From CAZUVM01 sp964623885 (GTDB lineage Bacteria > Verrucomicrobiota > Verrucomicrobiia > Limisphaerales > UBA8199), in contig CAZUVM010000177.1 in assembly GCA_964623885.1 (NCBI GenBank), positions 1 through 24,823 on the forward strand: a DNA stretch of 24,823 nucleotides, in the 5' to 3' direction. Shown here one piece after another: positions 1-7,443 of this stretch. The first letter of the stretch is position 1; each line of letters begins with the position of its first letter. Position numbers and translations under genes: made by a program. The notes beneath the pieces are model-generated. The model saw only the letters and a program-made list of their open reading frames with translations, made no database searches and had not been told where the DNA came from.

Positions 1-770
1 ACTTGAGTCGGTTGGTTCGTAATAACCGGCGACCCGGGCGGTGAAGTGGCTTCCAAATCAAAAGAGTCTCCGAAGATGTTTTGCGGGTTGGCCCCGGCGT
101 TATATACGTTAACGATGGCCATCCCCGCGCGCACGGTGGCAGTGCTGGCGGGAGCGGTGACCTGCGGAGTCGTGTAATGGAAAGTGGACATGGTGCTGGG
201 CCCGCCGTTAGGCAAGCCCGCGCTAATGAGATCAAACCCATTGCTGGAAATGACAGTGCCGCCGCTATTCAGGAACTCAATGATAAACAACGTTTGCGGC
301 GCAGGAATGTTCGTTGCGAAGAAGCCGACATAATTGAGCTCAGCCGCCGCGTAGCCGGAGAGGGTAAACTTGGTCCCAGGTGTGGTGGGATTGTCTTGAG
401 TGACATAAACGCTCAACAAGTCTGCGACTCCCGACTGAATGAGACCCTGGAAAGGCTTGAAGAAGAACCCATATCCGCTCGGGTCCGAGGGAGGTGTTAC
501 GTTGCACCAGGATTCCGAATCGCCGCCATCGTTAAACCCTCCTCCGGGAGCAGAAATTGACTTTGTTGCGAAAACGTCCCAACCAAGCGGGCACGGATTC
601 GCTTGGCTCGTGATCCCAATTTGGTCAAGATTAGGGTTGAACAGCACATTATCCGCGCTCGCAGTTGCAGTCCCCCAAGCCAGGAGACCAACAGCAGCGG
701 TCCATGCGAGCAATGTTTTGGTGGCGCCGTTTGAGCGGTGCATTCGTAGTTTTGTTGGGGCTGATTTCAT
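1..770 (-). CDS. Secreted protein, 5' part only (runs off the left edge)
   Basis: An open frame runs from an ATG at 770 to the window edge with no stop, giving 256 complete codons. The product begins with a basic segment and a hydrophobic stretch ending near TATASA, which looks like a signal peptide cleaved around residue 39. The exported part starts DNVLFNPNLDQIG and reads like the jelly-roll or carbohydrate-binding-like front domain common in verrucomicrobial secreted proteins. The last visible residues, PVITNQPTQ, resemble the start of a bacterial Ig-like domain. The real C-terminus, where a PEP-CTERM sorting signal could lie, is outside the window. Ser, Thr, Gly and Asn are abundant and charged residues few, which fits a surface protein. 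A second in-frame ATG lies nine codons downstream. The function is unknown. The + strand frames over this stretch are shadows. Confidence 0.8.
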   Translation of the reverse strand, partial: MKSAPTKLRMHRSNGATKTLLAWTAAVGLLAWGTATASADNVLFNPNLDQIGITSQANPCPLGWDVFATKSISAPGGGFNDGGDSESWCNVTPPSDPSGYGFFFKPFQGLIQSGVADLLSVYVTQDNPTTPGTKFTLSGYAAAELNYVGFFATNIPAPQTLFIIEFLNSGGTVISSNGFDLISAGLPNGGPSTMSTFHYTTPQVTAPASTATVRAGMAIVNVYNAGANPQNIFGDSFDLEATSPPGSPVITNQPTQ

Positions 771-1141
771 AGCAGCTTTTCTTTGGTTTATTTGGTTTGG
801 TTTTAGTGAGCGTTTTTATGTTAAGTCATAACTTCCAGAACTATTCCAAAAGGCATTCGAATGATTAGCATCACTTGTGCGGCATTGAGTTGGAGTCGCC
901 TTTATGATGGCAAATGCGCCACATAATTTTAGTCGATAATAGCCAGGTTGTAGTGCGTTTATCGCATATGGCGATTTCCATGTCAATAGGTTTTTTACGA
1001 TTTCCGCCTAAGTTCAAGCCTGCAATTCTCTGGTTTACTAATTTGAATAACTACAGCATTTAAGCGTTGTGTAAAGAAACTGCTTGCGTTATGATGCGAC
1101 GTGGTTTAGTGTCCCACATTCTCACAGCTCTCTACCGCGAA
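771..1141. promoter_or_regulatory. Divergent intergenic region upstream of secreted protein and pseudopilin
   Basis: This 371-bp AT-rich gap separates two divergent genes and should hold both promoters. No convincing -35/-10 pair was found. Visible elements are a small hairpin ATCGC-ATATG-GCGAT at 961-975, the heptamer TTGTAGT at 948-954 and the sequence ATAACTACA at 1047-1055. The last two match half-sites of the palindrome at 2403-2423. No additional coding region is supported, although the pseudopilin frame stays open upstream to a TTG at 1067. Confidence 0.4.
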
Positions 1142-2032
1142 ATGAAGAAATCGCTAAATTATCGCCGCCTGACGGCGCGGGAGAACCTGGCTTTCACGCT
1201 CATCGAACTTCTGGTGGTCATTGCAATCATTGCCATCCTTGCGGCCATGCTGTTGCCCGCCCTTTCTAAAGCGAAGACGAAGGCTCAGGGGATCATGTGC
1301 TTGAGTAATGGGCGACAGATTATGCATGCGTGGAACCTCTATGCCACCGATGCGCAAGACAAGTTGGTCGGTAACTTTGGCCAGCAGGAGACATACGATG
1401 AGATCGCTTACGTTGATGCCAATAAGGCCTATCCTTACCGGACCTGGGTTGCGGATAACATGTACTGGACACTCGAAGCTCAGATCACGAATGTAGCCTA
1501 CATCAAGCTGGCCGCTTTAGGGGCGTTTACCGCCGGGAACCTTGGAGTTTACAAATGTCCGGCCGATAATTTCCTGTCAACGGTTCAGCGCGTGGTGGGC
1601 TGGACGGCCCGGCCCCGATCCTTGTCGATGAACTCGTATTTCGGGCCTTATAATCCGACTTGGACCAGCGAAGGGAACAATTTCTTTCCTGGATATCGTC
1701 AGTTCCTCAAAGTTAGTTCTATACCAAGTCCAGCAGGTCTTTTTGTCATGTTGGATGAGCATCCTGACAGCATCAACGATGGCTACTTTCTGAACGACGC
1801 CAATGTGAATACTCTGGTCAAATGGGGCGATTTGCCAGCGTCCTTTCACAATGGGGCCTGCGGTTTTTCGTTCGCCGATGGCCACTCGGAAATTCACAAA
1901 TGGAGAAGCTGGGTAACCATCCAGCCCGTGAAGCTGTCAGCAGGCTTTACAGCAACTCCCTTTAGCTCCGACCCAGTGAACGGGAGAAAAGATGCCGAGT
2001 GGATCACAACCCACATGAGTGTGCTTAAGTAG
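1142..2032 (+). CDS. Type II secretion-like pseudopilin with H-X9-DG motif
   Basis: This is a 296-residue prepilin-like protein. A short basic leader (MKKSLNYRRLTARENLA) is followed by FTLIELLVVIAIIAILAAML, the classic class III signal with Glu at mature position 5. A prepilin peptidase would cut before Phe; the residue before the cut is Ala rather than the usual Gly. Near the C-terminus, HNGACGFSFADG fits the H-X9-DG motif of verrucomicrobial and planctomycetal pseudopilins. Between them is a globular domain with a few Cys. The product probably sits in the inner membrane as part of a secretion pseudopilus or a surface fibre. The frame is open upstream to a TTG at 1067 and an ATG at 1091. The ATG at 1142 is chosen because it gives a normal leader length; no clear ribosome-binding site helps. 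It is convergent with the small gene at 2107-2334. Confidence 0.9.
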   Translation: MKKSLNYRRLTARENLAFTLIELLVVIAIIAILAAMLLPALSKAKTKAQGIMCLSNGRQIMHAWNLYATDAQDKLVGNFGQQETYDEIAYVDANKAYPYRTWVADNMYWTLEAQITNVAYIKLAALGAFTAGNLGVYKCPADNFLSTVQRVVGWTARPRSLSMNSYFGPYNPTWTSEGNNFFPGYRQFLKVSSIPSPAGLFVMLDEHPDSINDGYFLNDANVNTLVKWGDLPASFHNGACGFSFADGHSEIHKWRSWVTIQPVKLSAGFTATPFSSDPVNGRKDAEWITTHMSVLK

Positions 2033-2106
2033 ACCCCAACCCCGCGAAATTCAATCAAATCTGCTGCGATCGAAAGTGCAGCACGCCCCCTCGAATATTA
2101 CTGAAG

Positions 2107-2334
2107 CTATTCCAGCTTGACCTCGACTTTTCGGCGATCGATGACAAACCTCTGCCCGGCGGGCGGAATTGGGATGGTCGTGAGGTATTTCTGAGCTACC
2201 AGATCCAGGAGGTCCTTTGGAACTTGCTGCTGCTCTATGGCATAGCGGCGGACGAGTTTCGTCAAATGCTTGACATCAACCGTGTTGTTACCGTTGTCGC
2301 CGCGATTGAGTAGTTTGGAAATCATCCGTTTCAT
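2107..2334 (-). CDS. Small hypothetical protein (75 aa), pseudopilin-tail-like
   Basis: This encodes a 75-residue basic protein beginning MKRMISKLLNRG, with no signal peptide or membrane segment. The centre (LTKLVRRYAIEQQQVPKDL) is predicted helical. It is followed by LVAQKYLTTIPIPPAGQRF and a short strand-rich end. The pattern of a helix, 'P.DL..LV...YL..IP.PP.G..F..D' and a terminal strand resembles short segments seen in verrucomicrobial proteins near pseudopilins; this is recollection, not a database hit. It may be a small accessory protein or the detached end of a larger one. The gene has its own strong-looking promoter and a structured leader (2341-2450), which supports it being expressed. 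It lies tail to tail with the pseudopilin, 74 bp apart. Another ATG is present at codon 4. Confidence 0.65.
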   Translation of the reverse strand: MKRMISKLLNRGDNGNNTVDVKHLTKLVRRYAIEQQQVPKDLLDLVAQKYLTTIPIPPAGQRFVIDRRKVEVKLE

Positions 2335-2340
2335 AGCCGC

Positions 2341-2400
2341 ACATCCATGCGCACTTCCGCCTCAATGATTAAATGGACGCACCATCAAGCGCATGGTTGT
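2341..2400 (-). promoter_or_regulatory. Leader stem-loop upstream of the 75-residue gene
   Basis: Arms at 2341-2352 and 2389-2400 are inverted copies matching at 11 of 12 positions (core CCATGCGC / GCGCATGG), with a 36-nt loop. In RNA from the promoter at 2411-2438 this would form at the very 5' end of the leader. The 3' arm would lie 7-18 nt before the start codon, where a ribosome-binding site would be. It could therefore control translation or mRNA stability. The structure is seen in the sequence; the role is inferred. Confidence 0.5.
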
Positions 2401-2402
2401 AA

Positions 2403-2423
2403 TTGTAGTTATTATAACTACAA
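2403..2423. promoter_or_regulatory. Perfect 21-bp palindrome over the -10 box (candidate operator)
   Basis: Arms TTGTAGTTAT and ATAACTACAA flank a single central T with no mismatches. The palindrome covers the TATAAT box of the minus-strand promoter, so a dimeric DNA-binding protein sitting here would block RNA polymerase. The protein that binds it is unknown; the neighbouring NarL-type regulator is one candidate. Confidence 0.6.
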
Positions 2424-2438
2424 ATCACACGTAGTCAA
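2411..2438 (-). promoter_or_regulatory. Near-consensus sigma70 promoter for the 75-residue gene
   Basis: Read on the minus strand, TTGACT (2438-2433) and TATAAT (2416-2411) are separated by 16 bp. This is the best promoter match in the window. Transcription would start near 2404, about 70 nt before the ATG at 2334. Confidence 0.65.
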
Positions 2439-2450
2439 TAAAAAACGTGT
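2427..2450. repeat. Inverted repeat around the -35 box
   Basis: ACACGT (2427-2432) and ACGTGT (2445-2450) form a perfect 6-bp inverted repeat that brackets the -35 box. It could be a second operator or a weak hairpin at the end of the upstream response-regulator transcript. No T-run follows it on the minus strand, so it is not called a terminator. Confidence 0.35.
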
Positions 2451-2466
2451 ACGGAATAGCAACCAA

Positions 2467-3165
2467 TTAAGTTGGCTTTAGGACACCCTGATCGGCCTGT
2501 TCCCTGATCCAGTTTCCAGCCGTAAGCAGGAGCTCGGTTGAGTTCTTTAGACGGAGTTTCTCACGGATCCGAGCACGAAAGGAATTGATGGTCGCGACGC
2601 TAAGTTTAAGTTCCTCAGCAATTTGGCGAGCGCCTTTGCCTTGGCCCAGCAGCCGGAATACTTCCAGTTCACGTTCGGTTAGGCGTTGAAGAGGCGTTTC
2701 TTGAGGCGGCTCGGTCTCGCCATGGAGCAGTCTGTTCACCAGCGATGTGGCCATTTTGTGGCTTAAGTACATTTCCCCCGCCAGAACCTGCTGAATGGCG
2801 GTTTTCACGATTTTTGGCGGTTCGTGTTTAGTGACATAACCCATTGCGCCGGCTCGAATGGCACGTTCAGAATAGAGCGATTCATCGTGCATGGAAACGA
2901 CGAGCATAGCCAAATCGGGATACCTGGCGCTGAGGTTTTTGATCAAGTCAATGCCATTGGTGCCGCCGAGCGAGATATCCACGATTACCAGGTCAGGTTT
3001 AGTCTCGTCGGCAAGGCGCATGGCTTCAGCGGCATCGCCAGCTTTGCCACAAACCGACCAGCCAGGCTCCCGATCAATGAGCTCGCGCAGAGCCTCCTGG
3101 AACAGCGGATGATCATCGACAATCAATATGCGGGAGGCTTGTGACTGCTGGGGCGTGCTGCTCAT
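2467..3165 (-). CDS. NarL/FixJ-family response regulator
   Basis: This is a 232-residue two-domain regulator. The receiver (about 13-130) has the acidic pair Asp17-Asp18, phospho-acceptor Asp63 in LVIVDISLGG, Ser91 at the switch position and Lys113 in VTKHE. A LuxR-type helix-turn-helix (about 162-215) includes LTERELEVFRLLGQGKGARQ and the recognition-helix region SVATINSFRARI. Phosphorylation by the kinase encoded just upstream should promote dimerisation and DNA binding in the cytoplasm. The start codon overlaps the kinase stop codon by 4 bp (ATGA), so the two are translationally coupled and form a cognate pair. Target genes are unknown. Candidates nearby are the palindrome-bearing promoter at 2403-2438, the divergent enzyme gene at 5911 and its own operon. 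Confidence 0.93.
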   Translation of the reverse strand: MSSTPQQSQASRILIVDDHPLFQEALRELIDREPGWSVCGKAGDAAEAMRLADETKPDLVIVDISLGGTNGIDLIKNLSARYPDLAMLVVSMHDESLYSERAIRAGAMGYVTKHEPPKIVKTAIQQVLAGEMYLSHKMATSLVNRLLHGETEPPQETPLQRLTERELEVFRLLGQGKGARQIAEELKLSVATINSFRARIREKLRLKNSTELLLTAGNWIREQADQGVLKPT

Positions 3166-5687
3166 GTTTTCAATTTAATGGATTCCGGTCCCGGTAAACA
3201 AGCGCCGTCCTGGAGGCGCTGGTTGGACGCTTTGATCGAGACTGGTTGTCTCGGGAACTGGCACAGGACTTCTGCACCTCCTTCCGGCAGCGCGTGAATG
3301 GCAATAGTGGCTCCTATCATTCGGGCCCGGTATTTCATAATGCGGATCCCCATGCCGCGTCCCTGGCTGGAAGGAAGCGCCAAGCGGGCGCCGTCGTTGC
3401 GAACGCTAAGAGCGCCCAGGTTGGCGCTAACGGCAGTTAACCGGATTTCTATGTGATTCGGATTGCCATGGTTGACGGCGTTGAGGATCGCCTCCTGCGC
3501 AATGTAATAGAGATGCAAAGCCAGGGTCGGATCGCCGATTAGGATTGGTTCCTCGCAATGGAACTCGCAGTGGATCTGCGAAAATGTTCCGGTGCCGTGG
3601 ACAAGTTCTTCAAGAGCGGAGACCAAGCCGTTTTCTTCCAGTCGGACAGGAAACAAACCTCGGGCGACACTGCGAGTTTGGACGTTCGTCTGGTTGACCA
3701 GTTCGGTGATTTTATGAGCGTTGCCCGCCTCAGGTCGTCCCAGTTTTTCGAGTTGGTCGGCGAGAATGTCACTCAGGACGCCAATGCCGGCAAGCTGCTG
3801 GCAAATGCCGTCGTGCAGGTCATGGCCGATACGTCGTTGCTCGCGGCTGCTGATTTCAAGGATCTCCTTTTCCAGCCGCCGGCGCTCGGTGACATCACGG
3901 GCGATGCCTTCGACCTCAACCTGCCCACCCTCGTGGCTTATGAGCCGGGTGCTGGTTTCGAGTCGAACTCGTTCGCGCGCCGCGTTCAGAAAATCCCATT
4001 CCACTGTCGGCGGCGCGGTGCCGTCGACGATATCTTCAAGCCATCGCCGCGCCGCCGGTCGCTGCTCTTCAGCTATGAAGTCCGGGAGGGATTTGTGAAT
4101 AATCTCGATGCGCGACTGCCCCAGGAATTGCTCCCCCGCTTGATTAATAGAGGTGACTCGACCGCCAAGGTCATGAGTGTAAACCATATCATTGGCGCTT
4201 TCGAACAAATCGCGGTAGCGCTCCTTCAGGCTGGCCTCCAGTTCGAGTTTCTGTCGGATGATGAAAGTCTGCTGGCTAACTTTCTGACGCAGGATCGTTA
4301 TCCACAGCAATGAACCCAGTACTACACCCAGAAGAACGGCCACCGCCCAAAGCAAACGTCCTAAAGTCCACCATGGCGGCAAAGTCAAAACCTGCACATC
4401 GCTCGGACTGCGTAAAAGAATACGAAAGCCTTTCGCACGCCATTGGGCGCCGGCACGCCATTCCTCTCCCACCTCAATACGACAAACGCCGGTCAGGCGC
4501 AATTGGCTGTGATTTCGCAGATGGGCGAGTTTGGTTTTCGGGTCGGCCAACTGGAGAGAGGCGGAAAAAACATGTCCATCCACTTCGAGCAGAAGCGTGG
4601 TTTCCTGATTGTTATAGGTCTGGTCCAGCAGGCGGCCTTCGATGGTGACGAGCCGGCTATCCTGCAGTCCGGACAGAGCTTCATCCGGCAGCACCGGAAC
4701 CGCCGCGGGCGGTGGGCCGGCGCCGGTTTTGCGCCAAACCGCATCCTGCAGCACGGGGGTGTACTCGCCCTTATCAGCGAATCCAACGACCTCGACTTGA
4801 TCGCCAGGGATAAGGGCTCCCACCTGCCGGGTCTGAACGTAAAGACCATGGCGGTAATCCTGGATGACCAACGCTCGACCCGGCTGCTGCAGCACGACCG
4901 TGCCGGCGACTTTGACGCGGTGGCCGTATGCGCCTTGCGCGGAAAACTGCAGCAAACTGCCGATCGGCAGGGCGGGCTGAGCGAATACGTCCTTAGGCGC
5001 CGGTTCTTCAATTATGATATCCTCCCATCGCGGCACCATTAGCCGCACCGCAAACAATTGGCGCTGCCGGTTAAACCATGTGCCGCAGACGCCGCGCACT
5101 CGAACAGTGCTGTCAACCAGAGCCATCACATCCGACTCCGGGTGATAGGGCAGGAATAGCGTGACGCGACCACCGCCCAGGTCGACTTCGAGCATCCGCT
5201 GGGCCTGAGGTTCTGCGTAAGCGGCCCGAACCAGGCCGACAATTTCGACCCACTGGCTGTCTTCGTGACCGGTCATCAGGTCGGTGTACGTGACCCGGCG
5301 GGCGGGGGGCAGGTTGGTTTGGCCGAGGAGTTTTATTTGTGCAGGCTGCACGAGTGGAGCGTAATCACCTGGATGCGAAACCCCTGCGACTGAAACAAGG
5401 TTGCCGAGCTCCAGCGGCGGACCCTCAATACCGTTTCCGACGTAGATCCCCGCAGACTGGTCCTGGACGAAGAAGGAACGACGGTCGAACACATAGGTAA
5501 TGACTCCTTGCAACTGCACTGCTAGCTGCCGGCTTGCCTGCTCCAGCGTTAAGCCGCGAACCATCGCAGCGTTCGTGATAGCGCCACCGGCTTGATTCTC
5601 GCTTTCTGCTCTTTGCGCGGGCAGTTGAGCTGCGAATGCGGTGAATACCACGATCAGCAGCAAAACGAGTACACGGCTCGTAGGCAT
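3162..5687 (-). CDS. Membrane sensor histidine kinase (NarX/DegS type) with duplicated extracytoplasmic domain and PAS
   Basis: This is an 841-residue kinase from the ATG at 5687. The frame is open upstream to 5894, but only this start begins directly with a signal sequence (MPTSRVLVLLLIVVFTAF). An exported region of about 400 residues holds two tandem related segments, about 58-229 and 256-434. Shared marks are QDQSAGIYV/QDYRHGLYV, GDYAPLV/GEYTPVL and VRGVC/LTGVC, and they look OB-fold-like. A membrane helix (about 439-465), a short coiled coil and a PAS domain (about 490-600) follow. The HisKA_3 dimerisation motif HDLHDGICQQLAG carries the likely phospho-His625. The ATPase domain has the N-box EAILNAVNHG and the G-box GRGMGI. 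It should sense an extracellular signal and phosphorylate the coupled regulator at 2467-3165. The ligand is unknown. It is divergent from a glucan-active enzyme gene. Confidence 0.92.
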   Translation of the reverse strand: MPTSRVLVLLLIVVFTAFAAQLPAQRAESENQAGGAITNAAMVRGLTLEQASRQLAVQLQGVITYVFDRRSFFVQDQSAGIYVGNGIEGPPLELGNLVSVAGVSHPGDYAPLVQPAQIKLLGQTNLPPARRVTYTDLMTGHEDSQWVEIVGLVRAAYAEPQAQRMLEVDLGGGRVTLFLPYHPESDVMALVDSTVRVRGVCGTWFNRQRQLFAVRLMVPRWEDIIIEEPAPKDVFAQPALPIGSLLQFSAQGAYGHRVKVAGTVVLQQPGRALVIQDYRHGLYVQTRQVGALIPGDQVEVVGFADKGEYTPVLQDAVWRKTGAGPPPAAVPVLPDEALSGLQDSRLVTIEGRLLDQTYNNQETTLLLEVDGHVFSASLQLADPKTKLAHLRNHSQLRLTGVCRIEVGEEWRAGAQWRAKGFRILLRSPSDVQVLTLPPWWTLGRLLWAVAVLLGVVLGSLLWITILRQKVSQQTFIIRQKLELEASLKERYRDLFESANDMVYTHDLGGRVTSINQAGEQFLGQSRIEIIHKSLPDFIAEEQRPAARRWLEDIVDGTAPPTVEWDFLNAARERVRLETSTRLISHEGGQVEVEGIARDVTERRRLEKEILEISSREQRRIGHDLHDGICQQLAGIGVLSDILADQLEKLGRPEAGNAHKITELVNQTNVQTRSVARGLFPVRLEENGLVSALEELVHGTGTFSQIHCEFHCEEPILIGDPTLALHLYYIAQEAILNAVNHGNPNHIEIRLTAVSANLGALSVRNDGARLALPSSQGRGMGIRIMKYRARMIGATIAIHALPEGGAEVLCQFPRQPVSIKASNQRLQDGACLPGPESIKLKT

Positions 5688-5899
5688 TGGGATGAAGATA
5701 CCGCCAACCCAACAGGGTGAAAACACATTTTCAAAAGCACGCCTGAGAATCTGCAAAGACCACGAAACGGTGAGTTTGGGACGCCTTGTAGTATTTAAAA
5801 CGCCACGGTGCTGCCATCTCTGTTGACAATCACCATCTGTGTGTGAATCATCAAACATCCATTGCACTTGAACGGAACGATTCAGCGCTCGCAATAGTC

Positions 5900-5904
5900 A
5901 GGGA
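5900..5904 (+). promoter_or_regulatory. Ribosome-binding site favouring a TTG start
   Basis: AGGGA ends 6 nt before the TTG at 5911 but 18 nt before the next in-frame ATG at 5923, so the TTG is the better start for the following gene. Confidence 0.5.
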
Positions 5905-5910
5905 TCATTT

Positions 5911-7332
5911 TTGCACTACGCCATGCAAACGCGGCAGCAAACCAGGTGTGCTCTTGGTGTATTATTAGTCCTTTTGTCTTGCAGAGCTAATGGGGAGCTG
6001 AAAGGGCAGCAGCCGGTTGTGTTCAAATCAGGTGGAAATGTCAGCTTCAAGACCAGCGAGGAGGACGAGCACCTGCTGGATTCGATCCAGCAAAAAACTT
6101 TCCGCTACTTTCTGAATGAGCATCACCCCCGGTGGGGGATCATCAAGGACCGGACAGCCCCGCTTGCACCTGCCAGTATCGCGGCCACAGGATTTGGGCT
6201 TCCTTGTTTTGCGATCGGGGTTGAAAGAAAATGGATCGCGCGCGAGGAGGCTGCGAAGATCACGCTGAACACACTAGAATTCTTTTACGACTCAATTCAA
6301 AGTGCGGCCACCAATGCGACCGGTTACAAGGGATTTTATTACCACTTCCTGGCTATGGATACCGGCGCCCGAACTTGGAATTGCGAGCTTTCTTCCATCG
6401 ACACCGGATTGCTGATGATGGGGATCATCTTCGCCCGGAATTATTATGACCGCGAGACCGATGTTGAAAACCGAGTCCGACTGCTGGCTGGGAAATTACT
6501 AGGCCGAATGGACTGGAAGTTCATGACCATGGCTGCATCCGGACAGTACGCGAATACGATTTCGATGGGCTGGACTCCCGAGAAAGGCCTGCATCATATG
6601 GGCTGGCGCGGCTACAACGAGGCGCTGTTCCTTTACATCCTGGCCGCTGGAACAGGTATGGAAAACGTCCAAAAGAGTTATGCCGCGTGGCTCGAGTCCT
6701 ACCAATGGCAGACACCGTACCAAGGATTCTCGCACGTGGTCTTTCCGCCGCTCTTCGGCCACCAGTTCTCGCAGGCATTCATTGATTTTCGGGGGCTCGC
6801 CGACGCGTACCTGAGGGAGAAGGGGATTGATTATTTCGAAAACTCAAGGCGAGCGACTTTCGTACAGCGTCAATATGCCATTGATAACCCTCGCGGGTGG
6901 GCGGGGTACGACGGTCTATGCTGGGGCATTACCGCGTGCGACGGCCCCTCGGCGAAGCATAACTTCGATGGGAAGGAATTCCTGAGTTACGCCGGCCGGG
7001 GTACCAGTGGGCCTGATTTTAACTATTATGATGATGGCACCATCGCGCCTTATGGCGCACTGGCGTCGCTGCCGTTTGCGCCGGAAATCGTTTTGCCTAC
7101 AATCAAATCGATGGTGCAGAAATACGGAAAAACGCTCTGGGGAAAATACGGCCTGTACGATTCGTTCAACGCGACGGCCAACTGGATCGACGATGATTTT
7201 CTAGGCATTGACCAGGGGCCGCTGCTGATCATGGTGGAGAATTTCAGGACCGGACTGGTTTGGAATTACGTAATGAAAGATCCGGTGATCCAGACGGGCT
7301 TGAGCCGACTGGGCTTCGAGTATCTGAAATGA
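5911..7332 (+). CDS. Exported glycoamylase-like glycoside hydrolase (GH144-type)
   Basis: The product has 473 residues. The N-terminus has a hydrophobic segment ending LLSC, a possible lipobox with Cys24, so the enzyme may be a lipoprotein or secreted. The body matches the bacterial glycoamylase-like family (PF10091), which includes GH144 endo-beta-1,2-glucanases. Recognisable marks are the N-terminal helix TFRYFLNEHHPRWGIIKDR, ELSSIDTGLLMMG, HHMGWRGYNEALFLYILA, the FGHQFSQAFIDFRG segment, GYDGLCWGITACDGP, and a C-terminal segment with DQGPLLIMVENFRTG. The fold is an (alpha/alpha)6 barrel. Cleavage of a beta-glucan in the periplasm or outside the cell is likely; exact substrate specificity cannot be read from sequence. 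The gene is divergent from a sensor kinase, 223 bp apart, which may regulate it. The start is TTG at 5911, with ATG at 5923 as the alternative. Confidence 0.85.
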   Translation: MHYAMQTRQQTRCALGVLLVLLSCRANGELKGQQPVVFKSGGNVSFKTSEEDEHLLDSIQQKTFRYFLNEHHPRWGIIKDRTAPLAPASIAATGFGLPCFAIGVERKWIAREEAAKITLNTLEFFYDSIQSAATNATGYKGFYYHFLAMDTGARTWNCELSSIDTGLLMMGIIFARNYYDRETDVENRVRLLAGKLLGRMDWKFMTMAASGQYANTISMGWTPEKGLHHMGWRGYNEALFLYILAAGTGMENVQKSYAAWLESYQWQTPYQGFSHVVFPPLFGHQFSQAFIDFRGLADAYLREKGIDYFENSRRATFVQRQYAIDNPRGWAGYDGLCWGITACDGPSAKHNFDGKEFLSYAGRGTSGPDFNYYDDGTIAPYGALASLPFAPEIVLPTIKSMVQKYGKTLWGKYGLYDSFNATANWIDDDFLGIDQGPLLIMVENFRTGLVWNYVMKDPVIQTGLSRLGFEYLK

Positions 7333-7443
7333 CGCAAATGCGTCCCGGTCCAAAACCGGAATGTCTCAGGGAATTCAAAACGGTGCACCCCAGCCGCGTT
7401 GCTTCTGCTGCAGGGAGAGCTTTACCCCTTTTTCAGAGACCGC

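Noticed and set aside
81..831. Two plus-strand open frames at the left edge
   Set aside because: They lie antisense to a continuous minus-strand frame with a signal peptide and secreted-protein composition, which explains the sequence better.
2062..2083. Hairpin TGCTGC/GCAGCA between convergent genes
   Set aside because: The stem is only 6 bp and has no T-run on either strand, so calling it a terminator is not supported.
4298..4306. Perfect DnaA-box sequence TTATCCACA
   Set aside because: It is a single copy inside the kinase coding sequence, encoding part of the membrane helix, with no AT-rich unwinding region or other boxes nearby. It is not an origin.
5688..5894. Longer N-terminus for the histidine kinase
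   Set aside because: The extra 69 residues have no domain features and would place the signal peptide internally; the start at 5687 gives a normal signal sequence.
7333..7365. Short inverted repeats GACGCA/TGCGTC and CCGGT/ACCGG after the GH144 gene
   Set aside because: The stems are short, one has a loop too tight to fold, and no T-run follows.
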